Positions 31,182-41,450 of a DNA stretch of 64,000 nucleotides are shown piece by piece. The DNA is from Skeletonema tropicum. Lineage: Eukaryota; Bacillariophyta; Thalassiosirophyceae; Thalassiosirales; Thalassiosiraceae. Under the pieces are notes generated by a model, which was given only the letters and a program-made list of their open reading frames with translations, searched no databases and had not been told where the DNA came from. The position numbers were made by a program, and so were the translations under genes. The DNA is taken from the NCBI GenBank assembly GCA_037178625.1, contig CM074140.1, positions 1,364,001 to 1,428,000 of the forward strand. The letters run 5' to 3'. Every line of letters begins with the position of its first letter. The stretch's first letter is position 1.

Positions 31182-34100
31182 GTGCTGCCAGACAGCTCCA
31201 ATTGGACCTCTCGGATCAGCTACGACTCTGTAGCATCGATGCCACGAACGCAATCCGTCTGGGCAGTGCTAATGTGCATATGTAGTATTACTATCAAGTA
31301 TACTGGGACTCTAGAAGCGGCTCATTCGCTAATTGACGAAGATAGATACGATATGGTAGAATGTGGTGCTGCCAGCCAGCCCACACTGGACCTCTCAGAT
31401 CAGCTTTGAGGCTGTAGCATCGCTGCCACGAACGCAATTCGTCGCGATAGTGCTAATGAGCTTGTGTAGTATTACTATCAAGTATACGGGGCCTCTAGAA
31501 GCGGCTCATGCTCTAATAGACGAAGATAGATACGATATGGAAGAATGTGGTGCTGCCGGCCAGCCCACACTGGACCTCTCAGATCAGCTACGAGGCTGTA
31601 GCATCGCTTCCACGAACGCAATCCGTCTGAGCAGCAACAATATCTTTCTTTCGTATTGCCGCAACGTACAATTGGCCCCTAGAGAAGAGGCTCATTCGCT
31701 AATTGATGAAGAAAGATACGATATGGTAGAATGTGGTGCTGCCGGCCTGCCAACACTGGAAATCTCAGATCAGCTACGATGCTGTAGCATCGCTGCCACG
31801 AACGCAATCCGTCTGGGCAGTGCTAATATGATTGTGTAGTATTACGAGCAAGTATACGGGGCCTCTAGAAGCGGCTCATGCGCTAATTGACGAAGATAGA
31901 TACGATATGGTAGAATGTGGTGCTGCCGGCCTGCCCACACTGGACCTCTCAGATCAGCTACGAGGCTGTAGCATCGCTGCCACGAACGCAATTCGTCTGG
32001 GCAGTGCTAATATGATTGTGTAGTATTTTGAGCAAGTATACGGGGCCTCTAGAAGCGGCTCATGTGCTAATTGACGAAGATAGATACGATATGGTAGAAT
32101 GTGGTGCTGCCGGCCTGCCCACACTGGACCTCTCAGATCAGCTACGAGGCTGTAGCATCGCTGCCACGAACGCAATTCGTCTGGGCAGTGCTAATATGAT
32201 TGTGTAGTATTGTTATCAAGTATACGGGGCCCCTAGAGAAGAGGCTCATTCGCTAATAGATGAAGAAAGATACGATATGGTAGAATGTGGTGCTGCCGGC
32301 CTGCCAACACTGGAAATCTCAGATCAGCTACGATGCTGTAGCATCGCTGCCACGAACGCAATCCGTCTGGGCAGTGCTAATATGATTGTGTAGTATTACG
32401 ATCAAGTATACGGGGCCTCTAGAAGCGGCTCATGTGCTAATTGACGAAGATAGATACGATATGGTAGAATGTGGTGCTGCCGGCCTGCCCACACTGGACC
32501 TCTCAGATCAGCTACGAGGCTGTAGCATCGCTGCCACGAACACAATTCGTCTGGGAAGTGATAAGAAGATTGTGTAGTATTTTGATCAAGTATACGGGGA
32601 CTCTAGAAAAGGCTCATTCGCTAATTGACGAAGATAGATACGATATGGTAGAATGTGGTGCTTCCGGCCTGCCCACACTGGACCTCTCAGATCAGCTACG
32701 AGGCTGTAGCATCGCTGCCACGGACGCAATTCGTCTGGGCAGTGCTAATATGATTGTGTAGTATTTTGATCAAGTATACGGGGTCTCTAGAAGCGGCTCA
32801 TGCGCTAATTGACGAAGATAGATACGATATGGTAGAATGTGGTGCTGCCGGCCTGCCCACACTGGACCTCTCAGATCAGCTACGAGGCTGTAGCATCGCT
32901 GCCACGAACGCAATTCGTCTGGGCAGTGCTAATATGATTGTGTAGTATTGTTATCAAGTATACGGGGCCCCTAGAGAAGAGGCTCATTCGCTAATAGATG
33001 AAGAAAGATACGATATGGTAGAATGTGGTGCTGCCGGCCTGCCAACACTGGAAATCTCAGATCAGCTACGATGCTGTAGCATCGCTGCCACGAACGCAAT
33101 TCGTCTGGGCAGTGCTAATATGATTGTGTAGTATTACGATCAAGTATACGGGGTCTCTAGAAGCGGCTCATGCGCTAATTGACGAAGATAGATACGATAT
33201 GGTAGAATGTGGTGCTGCCGGCCTGCCCACACTGGACCTCTCAGATCAGCTACGAGGCTGTAGCATCGCTGCCACGAACACAATTCGTCGCGATAGTGCT
33301 AATATGATTGTGTAGTATTGTTATCAAGTATACGTGGCCTCTAGAAGCGGCTCATGTGCTAATTGATGAAGATAGATACGATATGGTAGAATGTGGTGCT
33401 TCCGACCAGCCCACACTGGACCTCTCAGATCAGCTACGAGGCTGTAGCATCGCTGCCACGAACGCAATCCGTCTGGGAAGTGATAAGAAGATTGTGTAGT
33501 ATTACGATCAAGTATACGGGGCCTCTAGAAGCGGCTCATGTGCTAATTGATGAAGAAAGATACGATATGGTAGAATGTGGTGCTTCTGACCAGCCCACAC
33601 TGGACCTCTCAGATCAGCTACGAGGCTGTAGCATCGCTGCCACGAACGCAATCCGTCTGGGAAGTGATAAGAAGATTGTGTAGTATTTTGATCAAGTATA
33701 CTGGGACTCTAGAAAAGGCTCATTCGCTAATTGACGAAGATAGATACGATATGGTAGAATGTGGTGCTGCCGGCCTGCCCACACTGGACCTCTCAGATCA
33801 GCTACGAGGCTGTAGCATCGCTGCCACGAACGCAATTCGTCTGGGCAGTGCTAATATGATTGTGTAGTATTACTATCAAGTTCACGGGGCCTCTAGAAGC
33901 GGCTCATGCGCTAATTGACGAAGATAGATACGATATGGTAGAATGTGGTGCTGCCGGCCTGCCCACACTGGACCTCTCAGATCAGCTACGAGGCTGTAGC
34001 ATCGCTGCCACGAACACAATCCGTCTGGGCAGTGCTAATATGATTGTGTAGTATTACGATCAAGTATACGAGGTCTCTAGAAGCGGCTCATGCGCTAATT

Positions 34101-36527
34101 GACGAAGATAGATGCGATATGGTAGAATGTGGTGCTGCCGGCCAGCCCACACTGGACCTCTCAGATCAGCTACGAGGCTGTAGCATCGCTGCCACGAACG
34201 CAATTCGTCTGGGCAGTGCTAATATGATTGTGTAGTATTACGATCAAGTATACGGGGCCTCTAGAAGCGGCTCATGCGCTAATTGACGAAGATAGATACG
34301 ATATGGTAGAATGTGGTGCTGCCGGCCTGCCCACACTGGACCTCTCAGATCAGCTACGAGACTGTAGCATCGCTGCCACGAACGCAATTCGTCTGGGCAG
34401 TGCTAATATGATTGTGTAGTATTACTATCAAGTATACGGGGCCTCTAGAAGCGGCTCATGTGCTAATTGATGAAGATAGATACGATATGGTAGAATGTGG
34501 TGCTTCCGACCAGCCCACACTGGACCTCTCAGATCAGCTACGATGCTGTAGCATCGCTGCCACGAACGCAATTCGTCTGGGAAGTGATAAGAAGATTGTG
34601 TAGTATTACGATCAAGTATACGGGGACTCTAGAAAAGGCTCATTCGCTAATTGACGAAGATAGATACGATATGGTAGAATGTGGTGCTGCCGGCCAGCCC
34701 ACACTGGACCTCTCAGATCAGCTACGAGGCTGTAGCATCGCTGCCACGAACACAATCCGTCTGGGCAGTGCTAATATGATTGTGTAGTATTACGATCAAG
34801 TTCACGGGGCCTCTAGAAAAGGCTCATGCGCTAATTGACGAAGATAGATACGATATGGTAGAATGTGGTGCTGCCGGCCTGCCCACACTGGACCTCTCAG
34901 ATCAGCTACGAGGCTGTAGCATCGCTGCCACGAACACAATCCGTCTGGGCAGTGCTAATATGATTGTGTAGTATTACGATCAAGTATACGAGGTCTCTAG
35001 AAGCGGCTCATGCGCTAATTGACGAAGATAGATGCGATATGGTAGAATGTGGTGCTGCCGGCCAGCCCACACTGGACCTCTCAGATCAGCTACGAGGCTG
35101 TAGCATCGCTGCCACGAACGCAATTCGTCTGGGCAGTGCTAATATGATTGTGTAGTATTTTGATCAAGTATACGGGGCCTCTAGAAGCGGCTCATGCGCT
35201 AATTGACGAAGATAGATACGATATGGTAGAATGTGGTGCTGCCGGCCTGCCCACACTGGACCTCTCAGATCAGCTACGAGACTGTAGCATCGCTGCCACG
35301 AACGCAATTCGTCTGGGCAGTGCTAATATGATTGTGTAGTATTACGTTCAAGTATACGGGGCCTTTTGAAGCGGCTCATGTGCTAATTGATGAAGATAGA
35401 TACGATATGGTAGAATGTGGTGCTTCCGACCAGCCCACACTGGACCTCTCAGATCAGCTACGATGCTGTAGCATCGCTGCCACGAACGCAATTCGTCTGG
35501 GAAGTGATAAGAAGATTGTGTAGTATTACGATCAAGTATACGGGGACTCTAGAAAAGGCTCATTCGCTAATTGACGAAGATAGATACGATATGGTAGAAT
35601 GTGGTGCTGCCGGCCAGCCCACACTGGACCTCTCAGATCAGCTACGAGGCTGTAGCATCGCTGCCACGAACACAATCCGTCTGGGCAGTGCTAATATGAT
35701 TGTGTAGTATTACTATCAAGTTCACGGGGCCTCTAGAAAAGGCTCATGCGCTAATTGACGAAGATAGATACGATATGGTAGAATGTGGTGCTGCCGGCCT
35801 GCCCACACTGGACCTCTCAGATCAGCTACGAGGCTGTAGCATCGCTGCCACGAACGCAATCCGTCTGGGCAGTGCTAATATGATTGTGTAGTATTACGAT
35901 CAAGTATACGAGGTCTCTAGAAGCGGCTCATGCGCTAATTGACGAAGATAGATACGATATGGTAGAATGTGGTGCTGCCGGCCAGCCCACACTGGACCTC
36001 TCAGATCAGCTACGAGGCTGTAGCATCGCTGCCACGAACGCAATTCGTCTGGGCAGTGCTAATATGATTGTGTAGTATTACGATCAAGTTCACGGGGCCT
36101 CTAGAAGCGGCTCATGCGCTAATTGACGAAGATAGATACGATATGGTAGAATGTGGTGCTGCCGGCCAGCCCACACTGGACCTCTCAGATCAGCTTTGAG
36201 GCTGTAGCATCGCTGCCACGTACGCAATCCATTTGAGCAGCAACAATATCTTTCTTTCGTATTGCCACGACGTACAATTGGCCTCTTGACGCGGCTCATG
36301 CGCTAATTGACGAAGATAGATGCGATATGGTAGAATGTGGTGCTGCCGGCCAGCCCCAATTGTACCTTTCAGATCAGCTACGAGGCTGTAGCATCGCTTT
36401 CACGAACGCAATTTGCCTGCTCAGTGCTTATATGATTGTGTAGTATTACGATCAAGTATACGGGGCCTCTAGAAGCGGCTCATGCGCTAATTGACGAAGA
36501 TAGATACGATATGGTAGAATGTGGTGC
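31182..36527. repeat. Tandem satellite: 29 units of 184 bp (three of 186 bp) with 5-unit higher-order repeats
   Basis: Units begin at GTGCTGCC or a variant, at 31182, 31366, 31550, 31736, 31920, 32104, 32290, 32474 and so on every 184 bp to 36340, with a 4-base stub at 36524. The three 186-bp units start at 31550, 32104 and 32842. The first and last units are the most diverged; the middle is nearly identical. From about 33580 to 36150 diagnostic variants recur every five units (920 bp): for example GATAGATGCG at 34110 and 35030, GAGACTGTAGC at 34358 and 35278, and GGAAGTGATAAG at 34587 and 35507. In the left half a looser 4-unit (738 bp) pattern is seen. Each unit contains a short hairpin GCTAC-GAGGCT-GTAGC and a 63-codon frame without ATG; since 184 is 3n+1, no frame runs through the array. 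I regard it as non-coding satellite DNA. Confidence 0.95.
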
Positions 36528-36748
36528 AGGTTTTATGTTGTTTTACTCGACGACTCAGAAACTGCATAAGAAAGGTACTCACTGCTAGTTTAGATAGATG
36601 ACTAACAGAAGGAGATGGTTACAGTTTTTATTGTTTGTGGTGTAGTATTGTGTAAGAAAAACTCGCCAGAGTTACATACTATACTTCCTATCAATCGAAG
36701 CAGTAACATATGGAGCAACAACACACATCCAACCAATCTTTCATTCCT

Positions 36749-38005
36749 TTAGCAACAACCTCCTCCTCCTCCACCTCCTTTAGTGCTCACTCCATCAATA
36801 CTACTTTTGAATGGCATGGAGGTACCACAACCATCAAAGATACCATAATGTGTGCTCCAATCACCCACAAAGTCAAAATGCTTTTCGAATCGTGTCTCCT
36901 TCAACATGTTGTATGTATTTCCACAGACTGGGAAGACCTTTCCCTTCTCCATGTAATGATGATCATCTAACGACCACCCACTCTCAAACCTGGGAATGGT
37001 TCCTTTGTAAATGACCGCCTGGCCATAATCTTCACAGTGTGGCTCAAGACAATCCAACTGAAATAAACGATAGGTCGCCGAATAAAATTCCAAATTTTTG
37101 TGTCCCATCTCCTCAATCTTGTCTTGAACCTTTTTATTCTCAATCGTAATTGGTGCATCTTCGACAAGACGTGGATCCTTGAAGCCACATTGCTTGGCGA
37201 GATTTTGGAAATCGTTCCAGTAGAGAGCACCAGAGAGGCATTCTCCCCATAATACTTCATCTTCACGTAACTCTTGTGGGACACGACGAGAAGCGTAAAC
37301 GTCGGAGAAGTATAGTTCACCACCTGGCCTTAGTAGACGATGACATGATTTCAATACTGCCTCCTTGTCGGGGCAGAGGTTGATGACACAGTTACTGATA
37401 ATGATATCCACCGATCCATCTTTCAATGAGGGAATATCATCCAATTTCTCAATCAGACCCTCGTGAAACTCAACATTGTCATATCCAAACTTTTCCGCAT
37501 GGTACGCTTGAGTTTCTTTTGCCACCTTGAGCTGTTCGGCAGTCATGTCCACACCAATCACACGACCCTTCTCCCCCACCAACTGCGAGGCAATGTAGAC
37601 ATCCCGTCCAGCGCCACATCCCAAATCAAGAATGGTCATACCCTCCACTTCATCGGGGACACAAAATCCACACCCGTAATACTTTTTGATAACGTCGGGA
37701 TGGATGTTACTGATTGCCTGGGCGATGTGAGGAGCTGGTCTGGCGGCTGTGCAGCAGGCGTTTGTTTGAAGATCGGCGGATTCCTTGAGAGTTTCACCGT
37801 AGTAGGTTGTGACGGAGGAGTGTGTGTTGGCTGTTCCAGCGGCTGCGGCGGCACCTGTTTCAGTGGTCATTTCGACGAATAGATCGTTTGCTACTGCGAG
37901 AGAAGAAGAAGAAGTTGATCGATGTTGCACGGATGTTGTAAATGCAGATGATGTGTTCAGTAGAATTGCGCTTAGTAATGCTAACGCTTGCGATGTTACT
38001 TTCAT
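36749..38005 (-). CDS. arsM: Arsenite methyltransferase (AS3MT/ArsM type)
   Basis: A single exon of 418 residues. The enzyme transfers methyl groups from S-adenosylmethionine to arsenite, detoxifying arsenic. The first 21 residues form a signal-like hydrophobic stretch followed by SSAFTTS, similar to the diatom plastid-import motif, so plastid or secretory-route targeting is likely. The methyltransferase core has motif I LDLGCGAGRDVY, then GVDMTAEQL, SNCVINLCPDKEAV and LRPGGELYFSDVY. Conserved Cys in FCVP, SNCVIN and GECLSGALYW fit the three catalytic cysteines of the family, and the last is in the animal/algal form. The C-terminal part (RLFQLDCLEPHCEDYGQAVIYKG in pieces) is also typical. The tail is a glycine run ending Cys-Cys. 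It is transcribed divergently from the complex I gene. Confidence 0.93.
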   Translation of the reverse strand: MKVTSQALALLSAILLNTSSAFTTSVQHRSTSSSSLAVANDLFVEMTTETGAAAAAGTANTHSSVTTYYGETLKESADLQTNACCTAARPAPHIAQAISNIHPDVIKKYYGCGFCVPDEVEGMTILDLGCGAGRDVYIASQLVGEKGRVIGVDMTAEQLKVAKETQAYHAEKFGYDNVEFHEGLIEKLDDIPSLKDGSVDIIISNCVINLCPDKEAVLKSCHRLLRPGGELYFSDVYASRRVPQELREDEVLWGECLSGALYWNDFQNLAKQCGFKDPRLVEDAPITIENKKVQDKIEEMGHKNLEFYSATYRLFQLDCLEPHCEDYGQAVIYKGTIPRFESGWSLDDHHYMEKGKVFPVCGNTYNMLKETRFEKHFDFVGDWSTHYGIFDGCGTSMPFKSSIDGVSTKGGGGGGGCC

Positions 38006-38256
38006 TTTATGTGAGGAACTGATTAGAGGCAGGTAGAGGACGACTGGTTGAGCTAGGCTTCGCTTTCATTTGTTCTTTGGAAGTAATGAAGGAGCGGGCG
38101 GAAGTCATGGTCGAGGTCGAGAGTGAGAGGTGGAGGCAGGCGCGAGTGAGGTGGCGTGGCGGGGGACAAGCTGCCCCGCCTGTGCCCTGTTGATTGCCCA
38201 TCGGCTCAACATCCGTCAAACAGCGATAGAGCGACCAAAATAAAAAGACCGCAACC
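38006..38256. promoter_or_regulatory. Short bidirectional promoter, arsM / complex I 24-kDa subunit
   Basis: The 251 bp separate the ATGs of two divergent genes, so both promoters and 5' UTRs must share it. It is GC-richer than the surroundings around 38130-38180. No TATA-like box was assigned. Confidence 0.5.
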
Positions 38257-39285
38257 ATGATGTCCGCTGCGAGACTCCTAGCCAGAAGGCTACCCCCGGC
38301 TTCCAACCGCGCTAATGCAGCAGTGGGTCAGCTCCGTTCGATGGGAAATGCTCAATCATTTGTAAGTATTTAAAGATTGTAGCGGACATGAGTTATGTTC
38401 GGAATCCGTCGGCAATTTTTGGAGATGTTTATCGGCTGTTAATTTTATCATATATCCAATAAATGAAGTGTCTCTGATGGTCTTTAGGGTGCTGCATTGG
38501 CGGATACGTTTTGCCTTTACAATGCTGTCAAATATAATTCACCTCCTCTGATAATAACTCACTCACTCTCATCACACAATCACACAAAATAGCACATCAA
38601 CACCCCAGACAACACACCCGAAACCTACTTTGATTTCTCCGAAGAAAATTACCAACGTGTCAATAAAATCCTCTCCAAATACCCCGCCAACTACAAACAA
38701 TCCGCAATAATCCCCCTCCTCGATTTGGCTCAACGTCAACATGGTGGATGGCTCCCCGTCGCGGCAATGGACAAGGTTGCATCCATCGTCGAGGCGGCTC
38801 CCTCCCGTGTCTATGAGGTGGCATCCTTCTACACCATGTTCAACCGTACCAAGGTGGGCAAGTACTTCATTCAACTTTGCGGTACGACGCCGTGTATGAT
38901 TTGTGGATCGGAAGATATTAAGAAAACGATTGAGAAGCATTTGGGTATTAAGAATGGAGAGACGACTAAGGATGGTATGTTTACCTTGTTGGAGGTGGAG
39001 TGTTTGGGTGCGTGTGCGAATGCGCCGATGGTTCAATTGAATGATGATTATTATGAGTGTTTGACTCCCAAGAGTATGGTGGAGTTGTTGGAGGCGTGTA
39101 AGGAGGGCAAGCCTCCTGCTATGGGCAAGTGGGGAAGTTTGCCGATGAATGGGCAGGTTAGTTGTGAGGGACCATTGGGGAAAACATCGTTGTGGGAAGT
39201 GCCCAAGCCTCCTGAGGTCAATGTTGAGAGGTTTAAGGATGGAGCGGTGGATCCAGCAAGTGTCAAGGCACACATGTCATATTAA
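38257..39285 (+). CDS. NDUFV2: NADH:ubiquinone oxidoreductase 24-kDa subunit (complex I), 2 exons
   Basis: Exons 38257-38361 and 38593-39285, with a 231-bp intron in phase 0, giving 265 residues. Exon 1 encodes an Arg-rich mitochondrial presequence (MMSAARLLARRLPPASNR). Exon 2 begins HINTPDNTPETYFDFS and contains LAQRQHGGWLPVAAMDKVA, RVYEVASFYTMFNR and the four 2Fe-2S ligand cysteines in CGTTPCM and ECLGACANAPMVQ. This is the N1a cluster subunit of complex I in the mitochondrial matrix arm. The exon 2 acceptor was chosen because it restores the conserved sequence in frame. The C-terminus has the usual SLWEVPKPP segment. Two adjacent ATGs open the gene; the first is used. Confidence 0.95.
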
Positions 39286-39408
39286 GGGCCTTAGGAAAGG
39301 GAGGAGATGAAATTGTGTAGCAGTTGAATTTGGGGGGAACTATGAATAGAAAAATGATTCCATTTTTCGTTCATTAGGTAATGTAATGGTAGCACTAAAC
39401 AATAATAT

Positions 39409-40131
39409 TTAACGGGATCGTGCTTTGTTGTAAACACAATGGGATGGAGCTGAAACGACACTATCTTGGCTCTCCGCAAGTAACTGAAACAGGAAACTCG
39501 ACTCATACTTCAGACTGCAAGCCATCTGAAAAGGTCTCAGACCGACCAGCGTACGAAATTCTATTCGCGTGGGAGCACAAGGTAAGAAGGGATACCTCAG
39601 TGCGGAAGGAAATGCATCAATCAAGAGCTTGATTACCTCCCATTCAGCACCATGAAGAAGTGCTCTTTGCACTGGTAGCAATCCTTCTACATCCAAAACT
39701 TTGGCAGCTCCTGGATACGCGTCCAAGATTGCCTTCACTCTGCCAGCATGGTCAATTCCAGTGGATGCTACAGCGACGTGAAGTGGCAGCACCCCATGAT
39801 TCTTGTGTCGAATCAAGCTTGGATAGTCTTGCACAAGCTGGGCTGTATTCAAGGGTGAAACTTTGAGTTCTGCAGCAGCGTGAAGTACAAGCTCTTCTGG
39901 GGCAGGTGCAAGTACCAGGTGGGTTTCGCCATAATATGCAAGTATCTTTGACCTTGCAGACTCCTTGCAGTGTTCCACAAGCATCTGCAAATCAACAATG
40001 GAGTACATGCTATCGGTGTCGCTTGCCATGACAGCGAGACGTCGTTGCCTGTCAAGTATTTCATTCACACACTCCATGTTGGAAATGCGCCTACCCTCAA
40101 TGCGCCGGCTTAATGACAAACTCGATGACAT
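39409..40131 (-). CDS. Ankyrin-like repeat protein, lineage-specific
   Basis: 240 residues from the ATG at 40131; the frame is open upstream only to a TTG. Repeats of about 35 residues have the form LPLHVAVAST...AILDAYPGAAKVLDVEGLLPVQRALLHGAEWEVIKLLIDAFPSA (given here in pieces), the degenerate ankyrin pattern that is very common in diatom proteins with Tyr-Pro or Phe-Pro at the helix turn. The N-terminal 60 residues have RRIEGRRIS and a helix with an EILDRQRRL motif. It is probably a cytosolic protein-interaction module. The partner is unknown. Confidence 0.6.
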   Translation of the reverse strand: MSSSLSLSRRIEGRRISNMECVNEILDRQRRLAVMASDTDSMYSIVDLQMLVEHCKESARSKILAYYGETHLVLAPAPEELVLHAAAELKVSPLNTAQLVQDYPSLIRHKNHGVLPLHVAVASTGIDHAGRVKAILDAYPGAAKVLDVEGLLPVQRALLHGAEWEVIKLLIDAFPSALRYPFLPCAPTRIEFRTLVGLRPFQMACSLKYESSFLFQLLAESQDSVVSAPSHCVYNKARSR

Positions 40132-40500
40132 TATGGAAAGGCTTGCTAAAGAGTATTGGGACTGTTCAAACAAAATGATGGTTGTTTTGGCTGCTTGAGT
40201 TCGTCGACCAACAAAAAGTCTGTTGCCATGATTCAATCATGCATGATTCCTCTCATCTCAGATAATAAAGTTATTCATGTTATGAACCTACATGAAGTGC
40301 ACGCCGCGCCCATCATGCCGAAACATTCGCATATTCATTCACGCATATTGCAGAAGAATTCCTATCGCTCCGAGCATCCAATCCAGCTTCAACGATTAAC
40401 ACTCGACCGCATTTCCCAGAAGTGCTAACAGCGAAAATACGACTTCCATTCAATCCACCTCCAGCAATAACATTGCATTCAAGACATTTCAATCGAATTA
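40132..40500. other. Intergenic, no gene seen
   Basis: A 369-bp stretch holding the 5' flank of the ankyrin-like gene and the 3' UTR of the LC8 gene. A 90-codon ORF at 40156-40428 on the plus strand shows no features. Confidence 0.45.
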
Positions 40501-40885
40501 CTATCCCGATTTGAACAATAGCACTGCAACCTGCCCAAGATAAAAGTAGATGAAATGTTTTGTTTCATGTGTTACATAACTCCCAAAATTACGTCCAACA
40601 ATTACGTGCCATGTGGGGCTGTGTTTTTTGTCAAATTCCTTTTTGATATAAGCGGCAACATCCTACATAACGATTGGAATGGAGTAAAAGGAAAAGAATG
40701 AGTGTGTGTTGGTATTGAGGATCTTGCAATAATAAATCATTTCATGCACACAAAAAGACGACTGTATATCTCACCTTTTCGATATTGTACTTGGCCAAAG
40801 CCGCAGATGCGATATCCACAGCATCCTGCTGCATTTCCTCGCTCATGTCGGCATTCTTGATCACTGCTTTTCGTTGCTCCGTCAT
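40501..40885 (-). CDS. DYNLL: Dynein light chain LC8, 2 exons
   Basis: Exons 40885-40775 and 40662-40501, with a 112-bp intron in phase 0, giving 90 residues, the normal length of LC8. Exon 1 encodes [19 protein letters not shown] and ALAKYNIEK. Exon 2 encodes [38 protein letters not shown] and [12 protein letters not shown]. These are near-identical to animal LC8. LC8 is a dimeric hub that binds short peptides in dynein intermediate chains and many other proteins, so its presence alone does not prove motility. Neither exon is long enough to stand out as an ORF, and the gene is easily missed. Confidence 0.96.
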
Positions 40886-41450
40886 TATCAAAGTTTGGCT
40901 TAGGTTGTTCAGTTGCGATGTGGTGATAAATCTTTTGATTTTTTTCTTTTGAAAACAATGACCCCAGAACTCTCTGATTTAAATTTTGAAATTTCGGTTC
41001 TCTTGATGAGCTGCGTTGCGGCGAGAGTGCTGTTCACTGTTTTGAAATGAAGAGACGGTGTCAGTTCTTTATGGCTATCGACTGCTTCGGCAATAGACTA
41101 TCTAATAACTGCTTGCTTCGAATCGACACAATGATCGGAAGTGCATGACTGCATGATCGGAAAGCGAAAAAGATGCGCAGTCGCATTATTAGCGAGCCGG
41201 CCGTCGACCCCGCCATATTTTCAGTTTCATCAACAATGGCGAGATCGGCGAGAGCAAAGCGCAAAGCGTTCAGTATCCGTCCAGGCAATCGGAATGGTGC
41301 AGAAGAAAAATAGAAGATAAAAGCGGCCGGTGCAAAGCAGTTCTACATATTACGCGGCGCTAGTAGTTATCGTTAGATCTTAGCGATTCATTCTTACTTG
41401 TCGATAGCTTTTTGTCAGCTGATCCTTTCAAATCATATCATATTTTGACA
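40886..41450. promoter_or_regulatory. Divergent intergenic region, LC8 / unknown basic-tail protein
   Basis: A 565-bp gap that should hold both promoters. It contains a 75-codon minus-strand ORF at 41061-41288 without recognisable features; I do not call it a gene. Confidence 0.45.

Noticed and set aside
31179..36299. Dozens of 63- and 96-codon ORFs in the satellite as a gene family
   Set aside because: They start at TTG or other non-ATG codons, the frame cannot cross units, and replacements are not silent-biased by eye.
31182..36527. CRISPR-like or rRNA/snRNA gene array
   Set aside because: Units are contiguous near-identical copies without spacers. They do not resemble 5S rRNA, U1-U6 snRNA or tRNA sequence.
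41061..41288. 75-codon minus-strand ORF
   Set aside because: No domain, no neighbour support; it lies in the promoter gap between LC8 and the next gene.
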